A program made the position numbers and the translations under genes. The notes beneath the pieces are model-generated. The model worked only from the letters and a program-made list of their open reading frames with translations, was not told where the DNA came from and did no database searches. Below, one piece after another: positions 8,531 through 17,473 of a stretch of 64,000 nt of DNA (position 1 is its first letter; each line of letters opens with the position of its first letter). This stretch comes from Pseudomonas abietaniphila (GTDB lineage Bacteria; Pseudomonadota; Gammaproteobacteria; Pseudomonadales; Pseudomonadaceae), in NCBI RefSeq assembly GCF_900100795.1, contig NZ_FNCO01000009.1, positions 224,339-288,338 of the forward strand, given 5' to 3'.

Positions 8531-9616
8531 TCAGCGTTTCAAATCACCTTCCAGTTGCCGCACTTCACCCGCAGCGAGATACCCCGTCGTCACGCTGAAC
8601 GACGCACTCTCCCCTGCCCCCAGCATCCGCACATTGCCCTTGGACTTCTCGGCCAGGTACCCCTCGGGCTCGCAGGTGGCGGGCAATACGAACGCCGCCA
8701 CCTGTTGATCGACGTTGTGCAGAATCCAGCGTGCCGCGTGGTCGAACTGCTGCGGTTTGTAACGGGTATAAAAAGCAGGCCCGTCGGGGTGCTTGAGCAG
8801 GAAATGCGCATCGCCCCTGGCGTCCGCCTGAACGCCGTCGAAGAAACAGACGATCTCCGGGTCATACAGCTCGGGCGTGTTCAAGGTCTGCAAGCGCGAG
8901 GGATCTTCCGTCAGCTCGGCCATGTACGCCGACCATGCAGGAGTCGGCTTGACATGCGCCGGCACGCTGCTGCGAACCCGCGTGCGTTCAACGCCCAGCG
9001 GCTCGACGAATTGCCCGTCCGCGACGTAGGCGTAGTTCATGTGCGCCATGTACATCAGTTCCATCGGCTTGCCGGCCAGGTTGCGCACGTCCATGCCGAT
9101 GTCGAACAGCGCCGAACCGGCACGCAGCGTCACGCTGGGCCGGGCGCGATAGTGATCGCCGAAGCCCATCACGTACTCATACTCGCCGCCAACGCGCAGA
9201 AACGCGCCGGCCGCATCCTGGCCGACTTCCAGCCAGGCACTGTCCATGGGCGCGCACGGCATTTCGCCGTGCAGCGGGTGATCGTCCTGCGGGGTCGGGC
9301 AGCCGTTGCGCAGAAGGCCGCTGTGGAACATGAAGCAGCCATAGGTGCCGATCACGGTCGCACTCGGGCGCGGTTGCTCGAACATGTTGCGCATGGTCAG
9401 GTCGCAACCGTCGAACACGGCCGACCAGATCATCTGCCCCTGATACGGCAAGACCACCACGCGACCGCGATTGTTCTCCAGCGCCAGCGCCCTCACGCCG
9501 CTCGGGTACGTCCACGCCAACACGCGAAAATCCGCCGACTCGAGCAGGGTTTTCTCGTCGCCACCGAACAGCTCGGGGTAGAGCGAGATCGTGGTGCGCG
9601 TGTCGAGACCGGTCAT
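8531..9616 (-). CDS. deoX: DeoX-like aldose mutarotase-family protein (DUF4432)
   Basis: 361 residues with the galactose mutarotase-like beta-sandwich pattern: YPSGVRALALENNRGRVVVL, GTYGCFMFHSGLLRNG, HPLHGEMPC (conserved His residues) and YMAHMNYAYV. The start overlaps the stop of the upstream deoP gene by 4 bp (ATGA), giving strict translational coupling. Salmonella deoQKPX encodes a similar last gene, DeoX, proposed to interconvert deoxyribose anomers. That role is inferred here from synteny, not shown. Annotation pipelines may call it DUF4432 or aldose 1-epimerase. Confidence 0.85.
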   Translation of the reverse strand: MTGLDTRTTISLYPELFGGDEKTLLESADFRVLAWTYPSGVRALALENNRGRVVVLPYQGQMIWSAVFDGCDLTMRNMFEQPRPSATVIGTYGCFMFHSGLLRNGCPTPQDDHPLHGEMPCAPMDSAWLEVGQDAAGAFLRVGGEYEYVMGFGDHYRARPSVTLRAGSALFDIGMDVRNLAGKPMELMYMAHMNYAYVADGQFVEPLGVERTRVRSSVPAHVKPTPAWSAYMAELTEDPSRLQTLNTPELYDPEIVCFFDGVQADARGDAHFLLKHPDGPAFYTRYKPQQFDHAARWILHNVDQQVAAFVLPATCEPEGYLAEKSKGNVRMLGAGESASFSVTTGYLAAGEVRQLEGDLKR

Positions 9617-10944
9617 GATGCCGTCACCGCACCGACAGGTGCTGTTTCGCTGCGCGGATCACGCATGCACTTGATCGCGTAGGCGACGATCACCACGAAG
9701 CACAACAGCGGCACGGTGTAGGCAATCTGCATATTGCCGTGGGTGGCATCGGACAGCAGGCCCTGGAAGATCGGCATGACGCCGCCACCGACAATACTCA
9801 TGACCAGCAATGAGCCGCCCACGCCAGTGTCTTCGCCCAGGCCATCGATGGTCAGGCCATAAATCGTCGGCCAGCAAGGACCGAGGAAGATACTCACACC
9901 CACCGCGGCGTAAACCGCGCTGATGTTCGGCACCAGAATCGTGTACGCCAGCAGCGCAATGGTCAGCACGCCGTAGATCGCCAGCACCTTTGCAGGGTGC
10001 ATCTTGCGCATCAGCAGGTTGGCAATCATCTTGCCGACGAAGTAAGCAGCAAAGGTGGTCAGCAGGAACCACGACGCGCTGCGTTCGTTCATGCCACCCA
10101 TCTGCATCGCCAGGCGAATGGTGAAGCTCCACACACCGACTTGCGCCCCGACGTACAGGAACTGCGCCAGCACACCGAAGGTGAAACGCGGATTGCGCCA
10201 CAAGCGCGACAGGCTCTGGCCGATGCTACTGGATTTCACGCTGGCTTTGACGATGCCTTTGCAGGCCGGGAACTTGGTGAAGGCGATCAGCACGAACATC
10301 AGAATCAGCACCGCGATCATCCATTTGTACGGCAGCAGGGTCGACTGGATCATTTCCAGTTGCTGGATCGCCGCGTCGGAGGCACTCATCTGCGTCAGCT
10401 GCTCACGGGTGGCGTCGGTGTCCTTGAACATCACGAAGCTGCCGACGTACACGCCCGCCATGGCGCCGAACGGGTGGAAGGTCTGCGAGATGTTCAGGCG
10501 GCGAGTACCGGTTTCGCGAGGGCCCATCAGGGTGGAGTAAGTGTTGCAGGCGGTTTCCAGGAACGACAGCCCCGCTGCGATGACGAACAGCGCCATCAGG
10601 AACATGCCGTACTTGGCCATGGACGCTGCCGGGAAAAACAGCGAGCAACCCACCATGTACAACAACAGGCCGATCAGAATGGTGGTCTTGTAGCTGAAAC
10701 GCCGGACGACCATGGCCGCCGGAATCGCCACGAAGAAGTAACCCAGATAGAACGCCGACTGGACGAAGGCGGTCTGGAAATCGCTGAGCAGAAAGGCCTT
10801 CTTGAAGTGCGCGATCAGCACATCGTTCATGCTCGCCGCCGCCGCCCACAACGCGAAACAGCAGCACAGCAGCAGGAAGGCGAACCAGGGCGTGCGGTTC
10901 AGGTAGAACCCGTCCGGTGATTGTTGGAGCGCGGGTTTTGTCAT
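9613..10944 (-). CDS. deoP: Sugar MFS permease, FucP family (deoxyribose permease)
   Basis: 443 residues from ATG 10944 (MTKPALQQSPDGFYLNRTPW); the frame's upstream extension is not conserved. Twelve hydrophobic segments are visible, with FucP-type motifs FQTAFVQSAFYLGYF and SFLETACNTYSTLMGP. It is a proton-coupled sugar symporter of the inner membrane. It follows deoK by 80 bp and overlaps deoX by 4 bp, matching the Salmonella deoK-deoP-deoX order, so 2-deoxyribose is the likely substrate. L-fucose or another deoxy sugar cannot be excluded from sequence alone. Confidence 0.88.
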   Translation of the reverse strand: MTKPALQQSPDGFYLNRTPWFAFLLLCCCFALWAAAASMNDVLIAHFKKAFLLSDFQTAFVQSAFYLGYFFVAIPAAMVVRRFSYKTTILIGLLLYMVGCSLFFPAASMAKYGMFLMALFVIAAGLSFLETACNTYSTLMGPRETGTRRLNISQTFHPFGAMAGVYVGSFVMFKDTDATREQLTQMSASDAAIQQLEMIQSTLLPYKWMIAVLILMFVLIAFTKFPACKGIVKASVKSSSIGQSLSRLWRNPRFTFGVLAQFLYVGAQVGVWSFTIRLAMQMGGMNERSASWFLLTTFAAYFVGKMIANLLMRKMHPAKVLAIYGVLTIALLAYTILVPNISAVYAAVGVSIFLGPCWPTIYGLTIDGLGEDTGVGGSLLVMSIVGGGVMPIFQGLLSDATHGNMQIAYTVPLLCFVVIVAYAIKCMRDPRSETAPVGAVTAS

Positions 10945-11024
10945 TGTTGTTCTCCGTGAAGTGCAGGGACTGCCGCGCCACGCCGATGCGGTCATCGGTC
11001 ATGGCGCGGCGGCGCGTGGATGAC

Positions 11025-11945
11025 TTACAGCGTTTCGAGGAATTGCCCGAACTTGGCAGCGTCCGGATAGGAACTCTGAGTGCCCAGGCCGGTGACCGAA
11101 CAGGCGGAGTAGGCCACCGCCTGGGTCATGGCATTGCGCATGTCACCGTCCTCGCTCCAGTGGCGAGCGAAACAACCGATGAAGGCATCGCCTGCGCCTG
11201 TCGTGTCGCGGGCGTTGACCTTAATGCCCTCGACGCGGAATTCACCCTCTTCGCCCACGTACAGCGCGCCCTTCTCGCCAAGGGTCACGATGACGTGACG
11301 AATGCCGTCCTGCACCAGTTGCAAGGCGGCAGCGCGGGCAGCCTCCAGGGAGTCGACGACTTGCCCGGTGATCAGCGCCAGCTCGGTCTCGTTGGGGATG
11401 AAAAAGTCCAGTTGCGACAGGTGCTCACGGCTCAGGCCTTTGACGGCCGGCGCGGGGTTGAGCAACACCGGGATGCCGTTGGCCTTGGCAAATTCGATGG
11501 CGTAGTAAACCGTCTCCAGCTCGATTTCCAGCTGCAGCACCATCAGTTTGCAGTCGCGCAATGCGGCGTGCGCGGCGTCGATGTCGGACGGTTTGAGGTG
11601 CGCGTTGGCGCCTTTGACGATGAGGATGCTGTTGTGCGAATCGCTCTGCACGAAGATCGGTGCGACGCCGCTGGATACGCCAGGCACGCGCTGCACGAAT
11701 TGGGTGTCGATGCCGAAGCGCTTGAAGTTGGCCAAGGTGTTGTCGGCGAACATGTCGTCGCCGACCTTGCTCAGCATCAGCACGTCGGCGCCGAGCTTGG
11801 CAGCCGCGACGGCCTGGTTGGCACCCTTGCCACCGCACCCCATGGCGAAATTCGGCGCTTCAAGGGTTTCGCCCTGAGCCGGCATCCGGTCGATGTAGGT
11901 GATCAAATCCACCATGTTGCTGCCGATGACCGCGATCTTGTTCAT
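11025..11945 (-). CDS. deoK: Deoxyribokinase/ribokinase (PfkB family)
   Basis: 306 residues from MNKIAVIGSNMVDLITYIDRM. PfkB signatures are present: GGKGANQAVAAAKLG near the N terminus and DTTGAGDAFIGCF near residue 250, with the catalytic Asp in GAGD. The upstream frame extension to 11993 lacks support. The kinase phosphorylates ribose or 2-deoxyribose at O5. Placement first in an operon with deoP and deoX, and a DeoR-type operator 65 bp upstream, favours deoxyribose. Product would feed DeoC. Confidence 0.9.
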   Translation of the reverse strand: MNKIAVIGSNMVDLITYIDRMPAQGETLEAPNFAMGCGGKGANQAVAAAKLGADVLMLSKVGDDMFADNTLANFKRFGIDTQFVQRVPGVSSGVAPIFVQSDSHNSILIVKGANAHLKPSDIDAAHAALRDCKLMVLQLEIELETVYYAIEFAKANGIPVLLNPAPAVKGLSREHLSQLDFFIPNETELALITGQVVDSLEAARAAALQLVQDGIRHVIVTLGEKGALYVGEEGEFRVEGIKVNARDTTGAGDAFIGCFARHWSEDGDMRNAMTQAVAYSACSVTGLGTQSSYPDAAKFGQFLETL

Positions 11946-12009
11946 GTGTGTGATTACCTTGTGCACGCGGTGAGGTTCTGGAAAACGAACCACAGCGCGT
12001 TATTATTTT

Positions 12010-12025
12010 TGTTATTTAAATAACA
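12010..12025. promoter_or_regulatory. Candidate DeoR operator upstream of deoK
   Basis: TGTTATTTAAATAACA is a perfect 16-bp palindrome and fits the E. coli DeoR operator framework TGTTA-N6-TAACA exactly. It lies 65 bp before the deoK start in an AT-rich stretch with several possible -10 sequences (TAATAA). Confidence 0.78.
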
Positions 12026-12080
12026 TTTGTTGTGACTATTCAACCTATTTTTTATAGGCGGTCGTGCTGCGCAAACGAAA

Positions 12081-12108
12081 ACGGGCCAGACATCGCTGCC
12101 TGGCCCGT
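12081..12108 (-). terminator. Inverted repeat, probable minus-strand terminator
   Basis: ACGGGCCAG and CTGGCCCGT form a perfect 9-bp stem with a 10-nt loop. Read on the minus strand, the stem is followed by TTTTCG. It would end transcripts entering from the remnant region before deoK. Confidence 0.55.
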
Positions 12109-12219
12109 GAAAACCCTGGATTTAGAGGGGTTGGCGCCGCTGGTCTATACAGACCACCGCCAGTCGCAATCGTTTGCGATCACCTTTTTTCGTCATCTCG
12201 AGATCGCTGTCAGCCGCAC

Positions 12220-12320
12220 GCACCTGCGGCTAAACACGCTCACTGCGCATCCCACGCTCCCATGGCTGAACACGCTTCAATGTTCGCCCCACGCTCCCAT
12301 GGCTGAACACGCTTCAATGT
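12220..12320. repeat. 37-bp-period minisatellite, two exact units plus one degenerate
   Basis: A 33-nt unit beginning CCCACGCTCCCATGGCTGAA and ending CACGCTTCAATGT occurs identically at 12251-12283 and 12288-12320. A degenerate copy (GGCTAAACACGCTCACTGCGCATCCCACGCT) precedes them. Confidence 0.8.
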
Positions 12321-12443
12321 AGGAGCGCGCTTGGTCTGGGCCGCATTCGGACGATCTGCCGGGAACCGGCAGCACAACGGATGCATACGGAGTGTCAGGT
12401 AAACCGAGCAAAGCCGGGCAAAACCAACCCCCTACGCACTACA

Positions 12444-12614
12444 TCAGGAAATACAGAACCCCGTACCGATGTTGGCAAGGAGGGTGTCCAGCGGCATGCT
12501 CGCGGCCAGGCCCGTGGCCAGTGCCACCACCAGCATCGGATTGAAGCGCAGGACAAATCCCAGAACGATCACCAGCACACCGAGCAGCGGCCAGAGGTTG
12601 ATAGCGGTTTGCAT
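12444..12614 (-). pseudogene. N-terminal fragment of DUF969-family membrane protein
   Basis: Fifty-six residues from MQTAINLWPLLGVLVIVLGF match the start of DUF969 membrane proteins (normally about 230 residues, paired with a DUF979 partner). The match ends after LLANIGTGF, then reads CIS and stops. No DUF979 gene or remainder is nearby. It is called a truncated remnant on family memory; the fold of the fragment (one amphipathic start plus two membrane helices) fits. Confidence 0.55.
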
Positions 12615-13136
12615 AATCGAGATCTCGTGGTTGTGGTGCCCTGATTCGGGGAATGGACACATCGACGGTGGACCGACCGATTCGGCGCAGATGCCAACGC
12701 GCCGACCCCATCGGCACGGTAAAGCTGACGATCAAGCGGTTCTCGTCCAGGTCATTGCCGACGTTCGAGCGCACGGTCGCATTGCGCCACTTCAGGCCGA
12801 GGTTTTCCAGCGTGCTGCGTCCACTCCGGCGGCGTCCCTTGCTCTTCTCGACGGCCATCTTTCTGCAGGTCGGGGCGCTGCGTCCAACGGGAAAAAACCA
12901 CTATGCCCGATAACATTTTCTGTTCAGCGGCGGGCTCAGGTATTTGATTGGAATAACGCCCGCCTTTAATGAGTCGCAAACTTGCGCTGCCTGAAAAAGT
13001 GTCCTGAATGCGCTCGAACGCTTCCCATGACACCACACTGGAAATGTCCGTCTTATTTTCCTGATCAATGAGTCAACAATAATATCTCGCACAACAAGAA
13101 CAACAGGAGCTCGATAACTCTCCCAATGGAATCGAT

Positions 13137-14138
13137 ATGCAAAGTATTTCTTCTGCGTTCGCCCTCGCACTTATCGAGGCAATGGGCAGTGCCGATACAC
13201 CGATTAATCCGCTTGCAGTAACGCTCACCAAAACGACCGCACCGTTGACGCCTGAGCGGATACCCCTGCATGAACTTTCACGGCTCATTGAAGACGTTCA
13301 GGTGCGCAGCGGGAATGAAGACCTTGGGCTGCTGGCCTATGAAAAGGCCCACCCGGCTCATTTGGGAGCCTTGGGCTACGCGGCCATGTCCAGCGCCACA
13401 CTGCGCGAGGCCATGGCTCGGATGGTGGAACACCACACCATGATTGGCACCGGCTTCTGCATGTTTATGGACAGCACCGCGAGCACCCTCAGAATGGCCG
13501 GACTGTCTGCGACCCCACAGAACGCATTGCCCAGGGTCTTCGTCGATGCGGTGGCGTCGATCACGCTGGGCCTGCTCCACTGGCTCGCCCCATCGCTGCG
13601 GATTACGCCGGTCAGAGCGGAATTCATGTACGAGCAGCCCCGGAATACGGGGCGACTCGAACAACTGTTCGGTACCGACCTGCGCTTTTCATGCCCGGTG
13701 AATGCGTTGACCTTCCAGCGGGCTGACGCAGAGCATGCCGTCGCCACCTTCGATCCTTCCCTGCAACATATCCACGATCAATACCTGAAACGCTGTCAGG
13801 ACGAGCAGAACAGCGACAGCATCACCGCAAGGACCACCGGCGCAATACTGCAACACCTCAATCAAGCCCGGGCACTTGGCATGGAAGACATCGCAAAGAC
13901 GCTGGGGCTCTCCAACCATCAATTGATCAGGTCGCTGGACAAAGACGGGCAGCGTTTTCAAAAGCTGGTGGACACCGTTAAAAAGCAACACAGTCACCAT
14001 TTGTTGATGAACACGTCGCTCAGCCTTAAACAGATTTCATACAGCGTGGGTTTCAAAAACCCCAGCGCGTTTAACAAAGCATGCGAACGATGGTTCGGTA
14101 TGTCTTCGGGTACTTATCGCCTGGGCAGACGGGCCTGA
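13137..14138 (+). CDS. AraC family regulator (arabinose-binding-domain type)
   Basis: 333 residues. Residues about 20-210 form the long N-terminal ligand domain seen in OruR/ArgR-like AraC proteins (LGALGYAAMSSATLREAMA is typical). The C-terminal HTH domain lies at about 230-330 (MEDIAKTLGLSNHQLIRSL and LSLKQISYSVGFKNPSAFNKACERWFG). It stands alone: the upstream DNA is degenerate and the chemoreceptor downstream is separated by 173 bp. Ligand and targets are unknown. Confidence 0.9.
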   Translation: MQSISSAFALALIEAMGSADTPINPLAVTLTKTTAPLTPERIPLHELSRLIEDVQVRSGNEDLGLLAYEKAHPAHLGALGYAAMSSATLREAMARMVEHHTMIGTGFCMFMDSTASTLRMAGLSATPQNALPRVFVDAVASITLGLLHWLAPSLRITPVRAEFMYEQPRNTGRLEQLFGTDLRFSCPVNALTFQRADAEHAVATFDPSLQHIHDQYLKRCQDEQNSDSITARTTGAILQHLNQARALGMEDIAKTLGLSNHQLIRSLDKDGQRFQKLVDTVKKQHSHHLLMNTSLSLKQISYSVGFKNPSAFNKACERWFGMSSGTYRLGRRA

Positions 14139-14311
14139 GGTATTCGAAAGCGGGCGTAACCGATAGTCGGGAACATGCAGTAACGCGCCGTCCATAATTG
14201 TTATCCGCATCCGGTTTTCATTTATCCGCGGCAGGACAGTCTTACTCATCACGCTACTAACAAGGTGAGAATTGGCAGTAAGACCTGACCTTCACGTGGA
14301 TAAATCGAACG

Positions 14312-15943
14312 ATGCAGCTAAGACGTTTTAATTTCGCGATGCGAATCCGACTGTGTTTTGCCTTGGTGATCGCGGCGCTGATGGGCGTGGGCGCCTTTGC
14401 CATGTATCAAGCCAGGGAAATACGTCAGGCGAGTCTGGTGGTCGAACAGGATGCCCTGCCCGGCATCGCTCTGGGTGACGACATCACGCTGGCCTTTACC
14501 AAAACCCGCTTCGGCGTGATTCGGTTGCTGACTTCCACCAGCGACAGCGCGCTGGACAGCAACTATGCGGCGTTTGTCTCCGACACCCGGGAGTTCGCGA
14601 CGGCTCAGGACACCTATCGGCCGATCATCAGCGGGGATCAGGAACGGACCCTGTTCAATACCATTGGCACGCTTTTCGAAAAGTACCGGACCTCTGCCGT
14701 CCGCGTTCATGACTTGCTCAAGCAAGGCGCTTCCAACGACGCGAACGCGCTGGTCAACGGCGAGATGTCGACCCTCGCTCAGGCCATGATCAAAACACTG
14801 GGCGAGCTTGAGCTGCTCAACGACCAGGCGCAGCAAACTGCAAGCGCGGCCGGGCAGCAGGCGTACCAGACCTCGCTTCGTGTCACCTTGATCGTAATCG
14901 TGCTGTCGACGCTGGGCGCGATCGTCATCGCCTATCGCCTGACCGAAAGCATTGCACGCCCTGTCGCGCAGGCGCTGCACGCTGCCGACGCCATCGCGCG
15001 GGGCGATCTACGTGAAACCGCCCTGGACGTCAGCGACAATGACGAGGCTGCGCAATTGCTGCGAGCGGTGGTGACCATGCGTGAAAGCCTCAGTCAGACG
15101 CTGACCGGTGTGCACCAGGCGGCCAGCCAGCTTTCAAGCGCTGCCGAGGAGCTGAGCATGCTCGTCAGCACCAGCTACGAAGACCTGCAGCTGCAGAACA
15201 GTGAGCTGGAACAGGCAGCCACCGCCATCACCGAGATGAGTCAGGCTGTGGACGAAGTCGCACGCAACGCGAGCAGCACATGCGAGGAGTCGCGGGCCTC
15301 GCTGAATCTCGCTCGCGATGGCCAGCAGGAACTGACCTCGACGATCAATGCGATCACCCGGCTGGACACCAGCGTCAACGGCGCCTCCGAGCGCGCAGGC
15401 ATTCTGGCGGCCAACACCGTGGAAATCAGCAAGGTGCTTGAGGTGATTCGTTCGGTCGCCGACCAGACCAACCTGCTGGCGCTCAACGCCGCGATCGAAG
15501 CCGCACGCGCAGGGGAAGCAGGACGGGGGTTTGCCGTCGTCGCCGACGAAGTCCGATCGCTGGCGCACCGCACCAGTACGTCGACCATGGATATCGAACG
15601 CATGATCGGCCATATCCAGAACGGCACTCAGGACACCGTGGGCGCGTTGAACGACAGCGCCATTCAAGCCGCGCAGACCCGCGAGCAGGCGGCTTCCGCC
15701 AACAAGGCGCTGCAAGGCATCACGACCACGGTCAACAGCATTGACGAGCGCAATGCCCTGATCGCCACGGCGTGTGAAGAGCAGGCCCTGGTCGCCAAGG
15801 ATGTGGACCGCAGCATCATCCGCATTCGCGACCTCTCGGTGCAGTCGTCGGTTCGCTCCGATCAGACCCGAGCCGCGAGTGAAGAACTGGCGCAGATCGC
15901 CGTCGCACTCAAGCAGCGCCTGGACGGATTCACCTTCGGGTGA
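14312..15943 (+). CDS. Methyl-accepting chemotaxis protein
   Basis: 543 residues. TM1 at about 10-32 is followed by a periplasmic four-helix-bundle-type sensor (about 33-190), TM2 (about 191-212), a HAMP linker (RPVAQALHAADAIARGDL) and a cytoplasmic signalling domain. The hairpin tip reads DQTNLLALNAAIEAARAGE. It transmits ligand binding to CheW/CheA. The periplasmic domain gives no ligand clue. A 76-residue ORF follows 53 bp later. Confidence 0.95.
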   Translation: MQLRRFNFAMRIRLCFALVIAALMGVGAFAMYQAREIRQASLVVEQDALPGIALGDDITLAFTKTRFGVIRLLTSTSDSALDSNYAAFVSDTREFATAQDTYRPIISGDQERTLFNTIGTLFEKYRTSAVRVHDLLKQGASNDANALVNGEMSTLAQAMIKTLGELELLNDQAQQTASAAGQQAYQTSLRVTLIVIVLSTLGAIVIAYRLTESIARPVAQALHAADAIARGDLRETALDVSDNDEAAQLLRAVVTMRESLSQTLTGVHQAASQLSSAAEELSMLVSTSYEDLQLQNSELEQAATAITEMSQAVDEVARNASSTCEESRASLNLARDGQQELTSTINAITRLDTSVNGASERAGILAANTVEISKVLEVIRSVADQTNLLALNAAIEAARAGEAGRGFAVVADEVRSLAHRTSTSTMDIERMIGHIQNGTQDTVGALNDSAIQAAQTREQAASANKALQGITTTVNSIDERNALIATACEEQALVAKDVDRSIIRIRDLSVQSSVRSDQTRAASEELAQIAVALKQRLDGFTFG

Positions 15944-15996
15944 ACACGCGACGCGGCACGACAACCGCTACCGAAAGGATTGAGCCAGGATTAGCC

Positions 15997-16227
15997 ATGG
16001 AACCTATCAACGAATTGAGCATGAACCTGACAACGCTGCTGCAGGAGATCGCCGAGAAACGGTGCGACCTGGACATTGAAGGTCAAAAAATCCTCCTTGA
16101 TGCCCTGAGAAAACTCCTCATCGCCACCGAGAAACTGAACATCCAGCTGCAAGCCTTGGCCCGAAATCAGCCAGCGACAGGGCCTCAGTCGCAGCCCCTG
16201 AGGCCAGCGCTTTACCTCGTCAAATAA
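15997..16227 (+). CDS. Small helical hypothetical protein
   Basis: 76 residues starting MEPINELSMNLTTLLQEIAE, with CAGGA about 7 bp before the ATG. It is mostly predicted helix with heptad-like leucines (LLQEIAEKRCDLDIEGQKILLDAL is broken here only by charged turns) and a Gln/Pro-rich tail. It follows the chemoreceptor on the same strand and may share its transcript. No family recognised. Confidence 0.5.
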   Translation: MEPINELSMNLTTLLQEIAEKRCDLDIEGQKILLDALRKLLIATEKLNIQLQALARNQPATGPQSQPLRPALYLVK

Positions 16228-16423
16228 GCGGTTGGGTCGGGGCGGCAGAACGTGAAAGCGACGTCAAACAAGAAAAATCGCGCGCCCCGATAAGAATTTC
16301 CATTGATCGACTGGCATGCAACCTGCTGTCTCTCCATGACATGCATGTCAACGCGGGCGACGGCGTTAGACGGTTCATCCCGTCCAGCGCGCATCGTCGT
16401 ACCCCGCTCAAGGAAATCTTTCG

Positions 16424-17350
16424 GTGAACCTCAAGTTTCTGGAAACCTTCGTCTGGGTCGCACGGCTGAAAAGCTTCCGGCTCACGGCGGAAAAACTGTT
16501 CAGCACGCAGGCCTCTATTTCCAGCCGGATCGCGGCGCTGGAAGACGAAATGGGCGTGCGGCTGTTCGTGCGTGACTCCAAAGGCGTGTCACTGACACCC
16601 GAGGGCTTGCGGGTGCTCGAGTACGCCGAGCACATCATGGACACCCTGCAAAGCATGAAGGCAGCGATCAAGGACCCGAGCCAGGTGCGTGGACGGATTC
16701 GCATCGGCGCCATGGATACGGTGATACACACCTGGCTCAGTCCCTTGGTAACACGCTTGATGAAGTGTTACCCCAATCTTGAGATCGAACTGACCGCCGA
16801 GACGGCCAGCAACCTGTGCTCGCAACTGGAAAAGGGTTACCAGGACATCATTTTCCAGACCGACATCCTACGCTTCGACACCGTTCGCAACGCGGTGCTC
16901 GCCCGATACCCGCTGCATTGGGTGGCGCCGACGGGCTCTGAATTCGACCGCGCGGACGTGACGCTGGAAGAGATTGCCATGGCGCGCATCGTGACCTTTT
17001 CCCGTCATTCACGGCCGCATCAGGACATCCTCAACATGCTACACACGGCCGACATCGTCACGCCGCGCATCAACTGCGTGAACTCAGCGTCCGCGATCAC
17101 CCGATTGGTGCGCGACGGCTTCGGCATCGGCGCCCTGCCCGCCACATTGGTGCATGGCGAACTTACCCAAGGCGTGCTAACGCGCATCGACAATGTGCCC
17201 CTGCCGCCGGTCATGGACATTGTCGCCAGTTGGCGAACCGGCGCGGGCATGGAGTTGGTGGAGGACATCGTCGGCCTGACACGCGAGGTGGTGAGCGAAT
17301 ACGCGCAACAAATGCCGACAGGCTTCGTGCTGGCGGGCGGTGAGGCGTAA
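16424..17350 (+). CDS. LysR family transcriptional regulator
   Basis: 308 residues from a GTG start with AAGGAAA about 10 bp upstream. The N-terminal winged HTH (LKSFRLTAEKLFSTQASISSR, residues 14-34) and substrate-binding domain (about 90-295) are complete. The phzF-family gene follows 123 bp later on the same strand. LysR proteins usually control an adjacent gene in response to a metabolite, so phzF is a candidate target. Effector unknown. Confidence 0.92.
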   Translation: MNLKFLETFVWVARLKSFRLTAEKLFSTQASISSRIAALEDEMGVRLFVRDSKGVSLTPEGLRVLEYAEHIMDTLQSMKAAIKDPSQVRGRIRIGAMDTVIHTWLSPLVTRLMKCYPNLEIELTAETASNLCSQLEKGYQDIIFQTDILRFDTVRNAVLARYPLHWVAPTGSEFDRADVTLEEIAMARIVTFSRHSRPHQDILNMLHTADIVTPRINCVNSASAITRLVRDGFGIGALPATLVHGELTQGVLTRIDNVPLPPVMDIVASWRTGAGMELVEDIVGLTREVVSEYAQQMPTGFVLAGGEA

Positions 17351-17473
17351 CCGTGGATGACAGCCGCCTGAACCATTCAGACGGCTAAAAAAATCACGGT
17401 CATCTGTCTCTGTACAGCCTCCTACCGCCTCCCTAGAGTGGCCGATCCCGCCACCGTCCAAGGAGATAACGTC

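Larger units (their letters stand above)
12026..13136. other. Degenerate intergenic region with gene remnants and short repeats
   Basis: About 1.1 kb without an intact gene. It contains an inverted repeat at 12081-12108, a 37-bp minisatellite (about 12220-12320), a REP arm at 12319-12352 and a truncated DUF969-like fragment at 12444-12614. Minus-strand stretches in other frames (12640-12858, ending DENRLIVSFTVPMG-like; and 12976-13036, MVSWEAFERIQDTF) look like remains of two further genes. The last resembles part of a serine-recombinase linker, but this is weak. The region reads as a scar of deletions or past mobile-element activity. Confidence 0.6.
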
